Of a stretch of DNA of 64,000 bases, positions 36,296 through 46,765 are shown one piece after another. The notes below the pieces were generated by a model that saw only the letters and a list, made by a program, of their open reading frames with translations, was not told the DNA's origin and ran no database searches. This stretch comes from Melieria omissa. Lineage: Eukaryota > Arthropoda > Insecta > Diptera > Ulidiidae. Position 1 is the stretch's first letter, and each line of letters opens with the position of its first letter. The stretch lies in NCBI GenBank assembly GCA_963971225.1, contig OZ020267.1, positions 94,229,648 to 94,293,647 of the forward strand. Reading direction: 5' to 3'. A program made the translations under genes and the position numbers.

Positions 36296-37220
36296 TTCAT
36301 AGTTTTTGAACCAGTTAACGCGTTCATAAAAAGTTTATGATTGCATTCATAAACCTTTGGGTTTGCCGAACGCTCATGAATGCGTTCATAAAAATTATGA
36401 ATGTATTCAAAAAGCTTATGAATGCATTCATAAGCCTTTTTCATAAACCCAAACGTTTATGAACGAAATTCATAAAATGTTTGATTTTTTCATAAGAAAA
36501 ATTCCTAAAATTCAAAATCCCTATAAATTGAAAACATTGGTATACATTTTCGTTTTATAGTAAACAGCATACGGCCGCCATCCGCATATTTGACTGCTAA
36601 ATGACAATTAATTTCAATGAAATAATATAAAAATAAATACAATAATATAAAGAATTTATTTAATTGAATTCGACATGTCATTACATGTCTCGCTTATCTG
36701 TCTCGGGAAGCGCGCTGGCTTCTCATACCGAGTCCCTAGGTATGATTCCCAGCTTCGGCTGGTAAAAACGTTCATCTACTTACATATATCGCTAGCCACA
36801 TAAACCAGATGAGAATTGCAAGAATCGCACAAGTGCGCTCTAGGCAGGCAATGACAAAACCTCCAAGTGTGAAAGAAAAAACGGCCAATCGCCGTTCGGA
36901 TTCGGCGTGGCCGAGCGAATGGTTTACGAACAAATTTCAGAAACTTTATGAACGTGTTCAAAAACTGATTCATAAAGTTTATGAAAAAAACAAAAAATTT
37001 ATGAATGTTTCAAAATAAAGGTAGCCTGCCCGCTCGGCTTATACCCGAACAAAAATGTGAGATTCGGCTTTTAAGAAATGGTTTATGAACGAAGTTTCAC
37101 AAATTTTATGAACGCGTTCATAAACATGTATGAACTGTTTCATAAATTTTATGAAAAAAATAAAAAAATATATGAATTTTTCATAAAAATAAAGGTTTAT
37201 GAACGCCGTTCATAAGATTT
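36296..37220. repeat. field of palindromic TTTATGAACG / CGTTCATAAA repeats
   Basis: More than a dozen copies of TTTATGAA and its complement TTCATAAA alternate in both orientations, often joined as GCGTTCATAAA or ATGAACGCGTTCATAAA. A SINE sits in the middle, and the flank left of the mariner (34987-35008, CATAAACTGTATGAACA) has the same character. The whole is probably one old DNA transposon or foldback element split by the mariner and SINE. I found no clear termini. Confidence 0.6.
36691..36925 (+). mobile_element. tRNA-headed SINE, copy 2
   Basis: Carries the same head (GCGCGCTGGCTTCTCATACC, degraded B box TATGATTCCC) and body (AGAATCGCACAAGTGCGCTC, AAAACCTCCAAGTGTGAAA, GGATTCGGCG) as copy 1 at 29902. 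It lies inside the palindromic repeat field. The head is more diverged than copy 1. Confidence 0.8.
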
Positions 37221-37968
37221 TTATAAATTATTTTTACCCGTGTACCGGGAGCTTGCTGCAGCCTGACACAACAAAGGGGTTAGGCAGCAAGTGTGGCGTG
37301 GCGTGGGGACGGCTTTGTAATCCTTTTGTTAAGTGTTTGCGCAAGCAGCGTAATGAGCAGCAATCGCATATGTCAATAGCAGCAACAACAACTACATTTA
37401 TAACAAAGTGTACGCACACATGCAAACACACCGCAGATACAACATTTGAGCGCATAATTATGCGGCTGCAAGGGGGAGAATATGGGGCAAAGGAGGAGCG
37501 GCAGAACAAGTTGGCGCAAACAAGGTCGCCGATTTGGCGAACAAATGCGAATTTAAGCTGCTATAAGACTAATTGCCCGAGCTTACACACCCCGCGGCAC
37601 ACTGTCTGCTGCCAACAAAAAAAAACAACAGCAACAATTAAAGCAACAATTTTAATGCCTCGAGCGCAAATTTGGTGTTAATGGCTAATTTCTGGGATTT
37701 ACTTAGGCTTACACGGTGTTGATTAATTAAGCAGATGAGCAGCAACAACACTAACAACCGCAGTGAATCGACCAACCAAGCCATTAACGTTATCTAAATT
37801 GACCATTTATTAGCGCAAATTCCTGTGAGAACGCGCTGAGCGAAGCACTAAAATTAAGAGACATTGGTTTCTGCACAAGTTTGCACTCGTTAGTCGTATT
37901 CGCACCCTCGTTATCGCCCTCACAAAGCTTCAAAATCAAAATCTGCTAAGGCAGTTTGCTTAGAGCGC
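37221..37968. other. non-coding interval downstream of the esterase pseudogene
   Basis: No gene recognised. CAA-rich tracts near 37378-37395 and 37616-37650. Confidence 0.4.
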
Positions 37969-39527
37969 TCAGTAGCACCAAACAGAATGCGGACCTCTGC
38001 AGGCGCTGTCCGCCGCTTTTTGATAACTCGAACATGCGTCCCACAGCTCGTAGCGCTCCTTGCCCATGTATGTGCTTTTCTCGTTGTAGAGCGTCACTAC
38101 CGAGCCTGCAGCGCATGGCTCCCAAGGATCGCCATCACCAGTTAGTGGAACGCTACGAGAGTTGAAATGTATTCAACGGATAGTTCGGTTTGTAATGCGC
38201 CCCTTTCGAAGGACCTACCCATATCTGGCGAAGGTGGCGAATCACTTTCCACCACGGAAAGCTGTTCGCCATACCACAGTCCCGGCATCACATACTGCAA
38301 ATCGTCACCGTGGCCCACACCTTCCGTAGATTCAGATTAAGAATCGCTAGACAACGGAACGAAGGCAGCCTTGAAGGCCTTGTCGAGACCCATTTCGTGG
38401 CGGGTTAGTTGCGTCCATGTATAGACTACGTTGACCCACATAGTCCATGCGATAGTAGAAAACATACGCGTAGCGACTGAACCAGCCGGTGCACGCCATT
38501 TCCGATAATGCCGTCTGAGAACATTTCCCCAAATTCCTCTAGATTGTGGCTGGTGATGTTCGGTGGACTTGTAAGGTAGAAGTTCTTTATGATATTTGCG
38601 TGCCATTCGTCGGCGGCGCCTTCGCCGTCTGGTTTGTAGAGGAACAATTCAGCCGCATAGAATCCGAAATTTAGGCTGATGTCGTTGAGCAGACCAGTAT
38701 TGTTTTCCTGATTTGATTTGATCTGATATTAGTCGCTTCAATTGGCACTTGGTACTGTCAGCACTTACGATACACCGAAAAGTCCAGTTCATTTTTGGTT
38801 ACGCCAGCCATCAACGGGACACTGTTGACACGTTGATTGCAAAACGCTTCCGACGGGTGTTCCAGCAAAAAGTTGAACTTATATGGCTCCCAGTTGGTGC
38901 ACACGTCTATGATGTCTTTCGAGCTGGCCGCACGCAGACAGTCCACCACATCTTGCGGATTGTACATGGGACAGGACATCTCGCGGGCCAGCTTTCGCGT
39001 CCAGTACTGATTGTCAGCGTCGCAGTGGTTGCTGGCTGCACCGCTCATTGCGATGGCTCGGTGAAAGAGACCCTGCGTCAGGGGTAAGGCCATGTGCAGC
39101 GTCACCGCCATGCCACCGGCGCTCAGCCCGAAAATGGTCACCAGCTCCAGATCACCGCCGAAGCGGCCGATGTATTCCTGGACCCACTTGAGCGCCAACA
39201 CTTGAGCGAGTACACGTTCAGCGTGAGGCAGTCCTCGGTCATCAGCGCTTTCACACCGGGCTGGGAACAGACGAGACTGTTGCTGGTGGCCAGCACTGTC
39301 CCGGTCCAGGGCGCAACTGGCACGGGCGCAACGAAACGCAGCTGCTCCAGCGGCGGTTCGGCGACAGGAATTCCGCGAAATGCGAGAATGTCGGCGCTCT
39401 TTTGCGTCGTCATAATGCTACCCTGTATTTGGCCCAAACTGGTATCCACCAGTGGGTCAGCGGCTTGCTACAGCGTTAAAGGCGAAAACGCGAGCACGAA
39501 AATTGCAAAGTTTGAGAATATCCACAT
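37969..39527 (-). pseudogene. carboxylesterase-family gene, multiply disabled
   Basis: Reading from ATG 39527, a signal peptide (MWIFSNFAIFVLAFSPLTL) is cut by TAG at 39470-39468. The same frame resumes with DTSLGQIQGS, AFRGIPVAEPP and TEDCLTLNVYS. It then jumps to KWVQEYIGRFGGD, so roughly 75-85 residues carrying the oxyanion loop are missing. The nucleophile elbow is intact (GLSAGG). An intron-like break follows near 38760-38710, then ELFLYKPDGEGA, a frameshift to RYAYVFYYRMDYVGQRS, another to HEMGLDKAFKAAFVPLSSDS, an in-frame TAA near 38335, then VGHGDDLQYVMPGLW with the catalytic His, a further shift, and a Cys-rich C-terminus ending WCY at 37969. At least two nonsense codons, several frameshifts and a deletion make it a pseudogene unless the assembly is poor here. 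Confidence 0.88.
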
Positions 39528-39573
39528 TTCGCTGGGACGTTTCGTCGGCGAATTACTTCTCTCACTGGCGCGT

Positions 39574-39617
39574 TGAGTAACTTTAAGTGATATTAAGTAA
39601 CTTTAAGTGATATTAAA
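39574..39617. repeat. short direct repeat, two units of about 21 bp
   Basis: The unit AAGTAACTTTAAGTGATATT occurs twice in tandem immediately 5' of the esterase pseudogene. No function is evident. Confidence 0.6.
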
Positions 39618-40579
39618 TATATAACGAAATTGATTATCGCAGCTAGTGGGCACGTGAAATGGCACAATAAATAAGCCATAAACACGTAGGTACTGGAACT
39701 ACTATTAATGCCACTCTCAAGCTAACACCAGCACCCACATTGCTCGCTACGGTGGTACCCTACGCACATACCGATACTTATTTATGTGCACACACCGATT
39801 GGCCGATTGACCACGTCGCTCTACATTTTAGTCATCGACGCAACCAAACTTCGATTGGATCGAAAGATTAGATAGATATATAGATATTAGGGATCGCAAT
39901 TTTTTGCCATTTTGCGATCCCGGGATTTTCGGGATTGAAAAGTCAAATCCCGGGATCCCGGGATTTAACCCCGGGATTCAAATAACAAATTTTTTAAATA
40001 AAACAATTTTACCAAATTGCATAAATACTTGTTTATAATATATTTACCATAAAAATGGACACAGTTTAATCACATTTGGGGTAGTTTTAAGATTTTTTAT
40101 CTTGAATTTAATCACATTGTAAGGCGGAAAGGGAGGCAGTCGGTGTTGAGTCGTCGAAGTGGTTGGTTGTGCGCGGCACATCACCAAAATCCAGTTGTCA
40201 TTTACAATCAGTTGTCAATTACATTCAAAATTGTCAGTTTAAATTTAAATCAAATAAATAAACATAGTCATCCTTGACAACATTTGGTTTAACTTAAAAG
40301 TTTTTCATTTGACATTTAACTTCAGTTTGATAACATTTTGATTTATCCAAAAATGACACTTAAACATAACTTATTGCTTTGCATCAAATGTATCATAAAG
40401 TACATATATACGCATATTTGATAAAAAAAATAAAATAGTTAATTTGTTAGTACTTTTAGTTTTACTTCGATTATTTCGATAAAAAAGTTAAGCGTTGTGA
40501 TTAACTAAAAACTGAGATCTTAAAAATACTAAGGCATTAAATGTTTATCCCTCTAATCTAAAGCGAAATTTATTGCAAA

Positions 40580-42257
40580 CTAGTAGGGCCCTGCGGCTTT
40601 GCACGCAAGCTTGAAATCAATGGGCCCCATGCCCCTATTCCCCATGTTGAAGGGCACATCTAAAACGTAAATCTTTGATGTGTGATTTGTAGTTCCACAG
40701 TTATTCAAAACATTTGAGTTGCTTAAAAAATGCCACGCCCCTTGTCTAACGCTCACCAGTGAAACGACATATCTAAACGGTAGCCCCGCACCAAATTTTA
40801 ATGCTGCCCGATTTTTCATTCCGAAGATATTCCATATTGAGAATCTAAGTTGTATGGGCGGTGCCACGCCCCCTTGTCAAAAAGCCACCCCATTCCCCCT
40901 ACTGAAAAACACAACTAAATCGTACGTTTGTACCGAGTGTCATTGATGTGAACGCTATAGTTCCAAAGTTACACCGGCATTTAAAAAGTTCCACGCCTCT
41001 TGTCCAACGCCCATTAAATTTTACCAGTGAAACGGCACATCTAAACGGTGGCCCCGTACCAGATCTTGATTAGTCTTAATATTCCATATTGAGAATGTAA
41101 GTTGTATGGGAGGTGCCACGCCTACCTCTCGGGTGGTATTCGCACTATGTGGTTTACCGAGACTTACTCAATACGAACATTCCGTGAAAAATTCAACTAA
41201 TCGGCTGTTTAGTTTTTGAGTTTTAGTGTCGTGGGACCAACAAACAAACAAACATACAACATATAGATGTTTGCTGCAATGCCTCGCAAAATTTTTTTAT
41301 ATCCGTATTGTTTTGCACAAATATACCAAGTTAATTTCTGTCCTCATAAAAGGCATTGCAGGAAGACGTAAAAGGTTGGCGTGGTCAACTTTATATACAT
41401 AGCTTATGTTTACCGCTATGAAACATAGAATCATTTTACATCAACATTAATTTTCAGACATGTTCCGTAGCTTTGTTTTGTTAGTTTAGAGGGCGTGGCC
41501 GATTATATTATAGCCTATGTTTGCCGCAATGACACGCTGAATCGTCTGATACCCATATTGCAATGACAAATATATCATGGCTGGTTTGTTATTATAGTGG
41601 GCGTGGCAAAAAGGTATATCCAGTGGGCGTGGTCAATCTTATATATCCTATATTAGCATCATTGAAACACGGAACCTGATTTACCGACATGTACCGTAGC
41701 TTCGTTTTGTTAGTTTAGAGGGCACGGAAAGTGGGCATGGCCGATTATATTATAGCCTATGTTTGCCGCAATGACACGCTGAATCGTTTGATACCCATAT
41801 TGCTACGACAAATATACCATGGCTGATTTGTTATTATAGTGGGCGTGATGAAAAGACATATCAGGTGGGCGTGGTCAATCTTATATATCCTATGTTAACA
41901 TCAATGAAACACGGAATCATTTGGTATTAATACTGATTTACCAACATGTACCGTAGCTTCGTTTTGTTAGTTTAGTGGGCACGAAAAGTGGGCGTGGCCG
42001 ATTATGTTATAACCTATGTTTGCCGCAATGATACGCTGAATCGTTTGATACCCATATTGCCTTACAAAAGCATACCATAGATGAGTTTTGTTACCATAGT
42101 GGGCGTAAGAAGGGGGCGTGGTCATTCTCATATAGCCTATGTACCATTCCCACAGATACAAAAATGTTTGATGCTTATTTCATCTAAATCGGTTCAGTGG
42201 TTTTTGCCTGATTGTGGCTCAAAAAACGTCACACTTGCTTTTATATAATAGTATAGA
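40580..42257 (-). mobile_element. non-autonomous Helitron nested in hAT copy B
   Basis: On the minus strand it starts TCTATACTATTATATAAAAG (42257) and ends GCAGGGCCCTACTAG (40580), a CTAG terminus with a GC-rich stretch just inside. The bases outside are A (5') and T (3'), with no target duplication. hAT copy A has the uninterrupted site near 16709-16712. TC start, CTRR end and A|T insertion are the diagnostic rolling-circle features. No Rep/helicase frame is present. Confidence 0.9.
41481..42165. repeat. three tandem units of about 229-257 bp inside the Helitron
   Basis: Units begin TTAGTTTAG at 41481, 41710 and 41967. Each contains GTGGCCGATTAT, GTTTGCCGCAATGA and ACGCTGAATCGT, and GGGCGTGGT repeatedly. 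Internal tandem arrays are common in non-autonomous Helitrons. Confidence 0.8.
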
Positions 42258-42765
42258 TAAACCCTGCTGAGAGAAAACATCTTTCAGATTCAACACTTGC
42301 TGGTTGAATGCTTAGTAAATAATTATAAGCCTTTTGCAAAAGACGCCCTCTATCCCCTCCCTCCTCCTTCAGATAAGGAATTGGGTTTTTGTGCTTTTAA
42401 ATTTATTTCATTTGAACTTTGAAGCATCTTTTGCAATCCCGAAAATCCCGGGATTAAAAGATTTGAATCCCGGGATTTTCGGGACTGGAAAAAGTCCGGG
42501 ATCCCGGGATTGCGATGCCTAATAGATATCGCTTCTTGACTTCAGGCAACCGTCGCACAGTGGGGTATTGACCATTGAAAAAAAATTGTTGTTGTTGTTG
42601 TTTTTTTTATTAAATTTATTCAATTTAAGTAAATGTCATCACTATTATTATCATCATTATTATCGTCATCATCATCATCATCAAACGCAATATCATTACC
42701 AGACTGGAAATTAGTATTATCTGTTGAAGTTTTTGCAAATGGTGATTTTAAAGGTTCAATAGCTG

Positions 42766-42939
42766 TGTACGAGATTCTGACCATCTGGCTCCCACCTAGG
42801 CAGCACCTCTGGGACAGTGTTGGGTGTGGAGGAGGATGAGGGTGGTTCCGGTCCTCTCTTCTGTTCTGACGTGCGCAGGGAGCACATGTTTGAGTACTTG
42901 AATAAAATAAATTAAAGTTAACTGAATAAATAGCGTACA
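42766..42939 (+). repeat. 5' LTR of the BEL element
   Basis: 174 bp, TG...CA ends. It lacks about 31 bp (GCTACTCATCTGGCATCACC and flanking bases) present in the 3' LTR and differs by several substitutions. A polyadenylation-type AATAAA lies near its end. Confidence 0.9.
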
Positions 42940-42945
42940 AGTTGT

Positions 42946-42963
42946 TGGTGCCTCCTGTGAGGA
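42946..42963 (+). other. putative primer-binding site of the BEL element
   Basis: TGGTGCCTCCTGTGAGGA begins 6 nt after the 5' LTR. The first bases (TGG) pair with a tRNA 3' CCA. The identical string occurs at 62118 in the second BEL, so it is conserved between the two families. Confidence 0.65.
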
Positions 42964-43022
42964 TTTGATTGACTTCAAAGTACAAAGTTTAATATGAGCA
43001 AGGAAGGAAAAAGGTAATAGGC

Positions 43023-45284
43023 ATGGCGGCGCTCAATATCAGGGCGGCCGCGAGAACGTCGTTTCTGCGCCTAAAGGCCGCAGTAGATGCGGAAGGTTTC
43101 ACTCCGGACCTAGTCGAGATCGACCACCTCCTCGCTACGCTGGATGCTCATTTTGGTTGGTTTACGGAGCAGCACCAGACATTAGTAGGTGCCGTTGCGC
43201 CCGAGGAGTTGGAGGCGCACGACTCGCTGCTGGAACAGGTGGAGGTGGCATACAGTCACGCGGTGGTCAAGTTGCGACGCATGCGCTCCGGCCCGCCCGC
43301 CGACGTTGATCTCGCACCACGTGGATTCGGGTAAGCACGTCTGGATCCCATTAAGCTGCCAATCTCTGACGGGCGGCAGGAGAACTGGCTAGTCCTTAAG
43401 GATCTCTTTGAGTCTCTCATCCCCAATCGGATGGACGTTGACGCAACGTATAAGCTGAGCCGGCTCCGACTGTGTCTGAGGGAGGATGCAGTGCCGATGG
43501 TCGGAGGTGTTTATACTGGGGGCTACGACCAGTTGTGGCGCGATTTAAAGCGCCGGTACGGCAATCCTAGACGCCTTGTCGAAGCGCACGTTAACCGTTT
43601 GCTGGATCTGCCGGAACAGCCTGGTGAAATACAACAGGCCATACGCAACGTGGTCGACGTTGTGCGCAGTATGCTGCGTGCGCTGGAGGTAATGGCCCTG
43701 CCAATAGATCAGTGGGATGCCATTATCTACCCCATCATAATTCGCAAGCTGCCGTCAAGTGCCGTGGCTCATTGGAGGGTTAGCAGTCATTCCGACCAAC
43801 TGCCACGCCTTACGCAGATGTTGTAAGAGATGGAGGTATATGCCGACACGCTGCAAGACGATGTATTCACGCCAACCCGACGCCAGTCATCGACGCGTTC
43901 AGCCAAGGCACATGTAGTGACGTCATCGCCTACAGGCGCCACTACTAGTCCACGATTGGTTTGCCCACAGTGCGCAGAGTCCCACCGCCTGTTTAAATGC
44001 CAGCAATTCCGTGCGTTGGATGGACCTCAACGCTAGAATCTGGTTCGCCAAAATTTGTTGTGCTATAACTGCTTGGGTTCCGGCCACACGGCGAGGCAGT
44101 GTTCCTCCGGATCCTGTCAACAGTGTAAACAGAAGCATAACACGCTGCTATGTAAAGCAACATCGGTCTTGGAGAGGCCGACGCCAGCGCCATTAGCGAA
44201 TCAAACGGACACGCCTCGTCCATCATTATTACCTGGGACCTCGTCCACGACAACACCGCGAAGTCGCGCACCGCACATCTTACCCCGTCTCGACAATGCA
44301 CAGACGTTTGTGGCCGAGTCAGCGGGCGTTATATTATTGGCCACGGCAAAAGCATCTATTCTGTATAAATGCGGGGAACAAAGAGAATGCAGGCTCCTGT
44401 GTGACATGGGATCACAGGTGAGCTTCACAACATAATCATTTTTCAATCAGTTGAATCTTCGCAGAAAACACAGCACCTTGACGGTGGAGGGCATTGGGGC
44501 CCAGACTGCCACAACTTCACGCGGTCAGAAGACGTTGACGATGCGCTCGCTCTTTGACCCGGTCTTCAAGTTTACTTTCGATGCGCATATTTTGCCAGCT
44601 ATTACCACGGCGATTCCAGCGGCACCTATCGACGTGCGGCGCTGCGAACATTTGCAAAATCTTCAGCTTGCGGATCCAACATACCATACGCCCGGTCGCG
44701 TTGATGTGCTCATTGGAGCTGACGTCTGGGGTACGCTGCTACTCGGTCGAGTCATTTCAGGCGGGCCTGAGCAACCGTATGCTCTTCACACCCACCTAGG
44801 CTGGGTAATTTGTGGCCCAGCCACTATCCGGTGTACCTCACTACCGGCCGTGTACACCACAGATGACAGCAACGTAGCCGAGGAGCGTCTGGACGACCTC
44901 TTACGGCGATTCTGGGAACTAGAGGTGGTACCGCAGCTACCGCCTGTTGACGATTGTGAGCAGATCTTTCATCAGACAGTTACACGCAACGCGGATGGTC
45001 GATACGTGGTCCAGATCCTGTTTCGACCTGATTTCCCCGCCTTGGGAGACTCGTACACTTTGGCGATGCGCCAGTTCTTTCAGCTGGAGCGCCGCTTTAG
45101 CAATGACGCTGTACTGCATCAAAAATATGTACAGTTTATGCGCGAATACCAATCACTTGGACACATAGAGGAAGTCGCTATGCTATGCGACAATGTTTCT
45201 CAAGCCTATTTCATTCCACATCATGCGGTTACGACCAAGTTCCGGGTCGTATTCAACGCCTCGGCGAAGACCACCAACGGCTGA
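43023..45284 (+). pseudogene. BEL gag, protease and start of RT, interrupted by stops
   Basis: One frame from ATG 43023 holds: gag (GGVYTGGYDQLW, YGNPRRLVEAHVNRLL, WDAIIYPIIIRKLP), zinc knuckles (CPQCAESHRLFKC, CYNCLGSGHTARQC), an aspartic protease (LLCDMGSQVSF, where DSG is usual), the spacer IGADVWGTLLLG, and the beginning of RT (KFRVVFNASAKT). Stops lie at 43332 (TAA), 43824 (TAA), 44034 (TAG) and 44433 (TAA) without any frameshift. At 45282 the frame ends where the RT core is deleted. Gag would package RNA and the protease would mature the polyprotein in the cytoplasm. Confidence 0.9.
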
Positions 45285-45289
45285 GGCAG

Positions 45290-45536
45290 TGCGCTCACGA
45301 CAATCACCATGTAGTCGCTGATGCCATTCGAGCGGCTGCTGCCCGAGACAGTATTCTTCAGAACTTCTACGTCGACGACTTCCTCGACAGCGCCTCTACG
45401 TCAGCGCAGGCCGTCACATTAGCTAAAGACCTCATCAACATCCTGCTGCAGGGTAGGTTCAGTCTGCGTAAATGGAACTCCAACGTTGTGGACGCTCTCA
45501 TCGCTATCACCAAATCTGGGTCCGCTGCCACCGAAT
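45290..45536 (+). pseudogene. BEL reverse transcriptase remnant with YVDD box
   Basis: After the deletion RT resumes in another frame near HHVVADAIRAAAARDS and reaches NFYVDDFLDSA, the catalytic YVDD. The upstream palm segment that normally bears the first catalytic Asp is absent, an estimated 100 or so codons. The frame is then split by the mariner at 45537; the two sides join perfectly across a single TA. Confidence 0.85.
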
Positions 45537-45538
45537 TA

Positions 45539-46763
45539 ACACTTCGTTCAATAATGTGTGTGACTGACACATAGATGGCGGCACTAATGTTAAATCAATA
45601 TTTTTTCGAAATTGTGAACCTTTTTAGGCTTACTGTCAAAATTATATGTCAATCCGACCATTAGTTTACAAGTTACAGTGCTTTAAGTGACACTACTTTT
45701 GAGTTTTCAAAAAAAATGAATTCAAAGCAATTCCGTGTGCTGATTTATCATTGTTTTTAATGAAAAAAAATACTGTTCGGTGCCAGGAATGGCCGAATTC
45801 AAACGTGGTCGTACAGACACCGATGACATTCCATCTACTGGACGGCCAAATTACGCTGTTATTCCGGAAAACGTTAAAAAAACACTAAAAATCATTATGT
45901 CCGACCGTAAAATGAAAGTGGGGGAGATTGCTGACATTCTAAAGATATCAGCAGGCAGTGTACACACCATAATACACGAACATTTGGTTATGAAAAAGGT
46001 GTTTTCGAAATGGGTGCCGCGTTTGCTCACACCGGAGCAAAAACAACAACGAATCGATGATTCAAAGAGCTGTTTACGGGCAACAAGTCTGAGTTTTTGC
46101 GTCGGTACATCACAATGGATGAAACATGGATCCACCATTTCACTCCAGAGTCAAATCGGCAGTCTGCTGAGTGGCATGCAACCGGTGAAAGCCGCCCAAA
46201 GCGTCCAAAGGCACAAACATCGGCTGGCAAGGTTATGGCGTCAGTATTTTGGGATGTGCACGGAATAATATTCATCGACTATCTTGAGAAAGGGAAAACA
46301 ATCAATAGCGACTATAATATAGCGTTGTTGGAACGTTTGAAAGAAGAAATCGCTATAAAGCGGCCCCATATGAAGAAGAAAAAAGTGTTGTTTCACCAAG
46401 ACAATGCACCGTGTCTCAAGCCGATGAAAACGATGGCAAAAATGCATGAATTGGGCTTCGAATTGCTTCCTCATCCCCCGTATTCTCCAGATCTGGCCTC
46501 CAGCGACTACTGGCTCTTCGCAGACCTCAAAAAGATGCTCCGTGGTAAGAGATTTGGCTCAAATGATGAAGTAATCGCCGAAACTAACGCCTATTTTGAA
46601 GGCAAAGAAAAATCGTTCTACAAAGGCGGTATCGAAAGATTGGAAAAGGGTTGGAATGATTGTATCTCCCTAAAAGGGGACTATGTTGATGAATAAAAAA
46701 AAAAAATTTTGGCAAAAAAATGTGTTTTAATTAGTTAGTCACACACATTATTGAACGAAGTGT
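45539..46763 (+). mobile_element. mariner (DD34D), copy 3, nested in BEL pol
   Basis: 1225 bp with intact inverted ends (ACACTTCGTTCAATAATGTG) and TA duplication at 45537-45538 and 46764-46765. Removing it with one TA restores the BEL frame. The transposase resembles copy 2 closely but has a 33-bp deletion near 45800, a 10-bp deletion near 46074 that shifts frame just before MDETWIHHF, and an early frameshift near 45755. The last two Asp motifs are intact. Confidence 0.96.
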
Positions 46764-46765
46764 TA

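Larger units (their letters stand above)
39888..42521. mobile_element. non-autonomous hAT element, copy B
   Basis: The 8-bp duplication ATAGATAT lies at 39880-39887 and 42522-42529. Ends are TAGGGATCGCAA and TTGCGATGCCTA with the same ATCCCGGGATT subterminal palindromes as copy A, in inverted orientation. A Helitron is nested at 40580-42257. A further insert of about 160 bp (roughly 40118-40282, flanked by ACATT on both sides) is absent from copy A. Without inserts the two copies are about 0.8 kb. No transposase frame. Confidence 0.92.

Noticed and set aside
36296..37220. CRISPR-like array
   Set aside because: Repeats are short, palindromic, irregularly spaced and in both orientations, in an insect genome with no cas genes.
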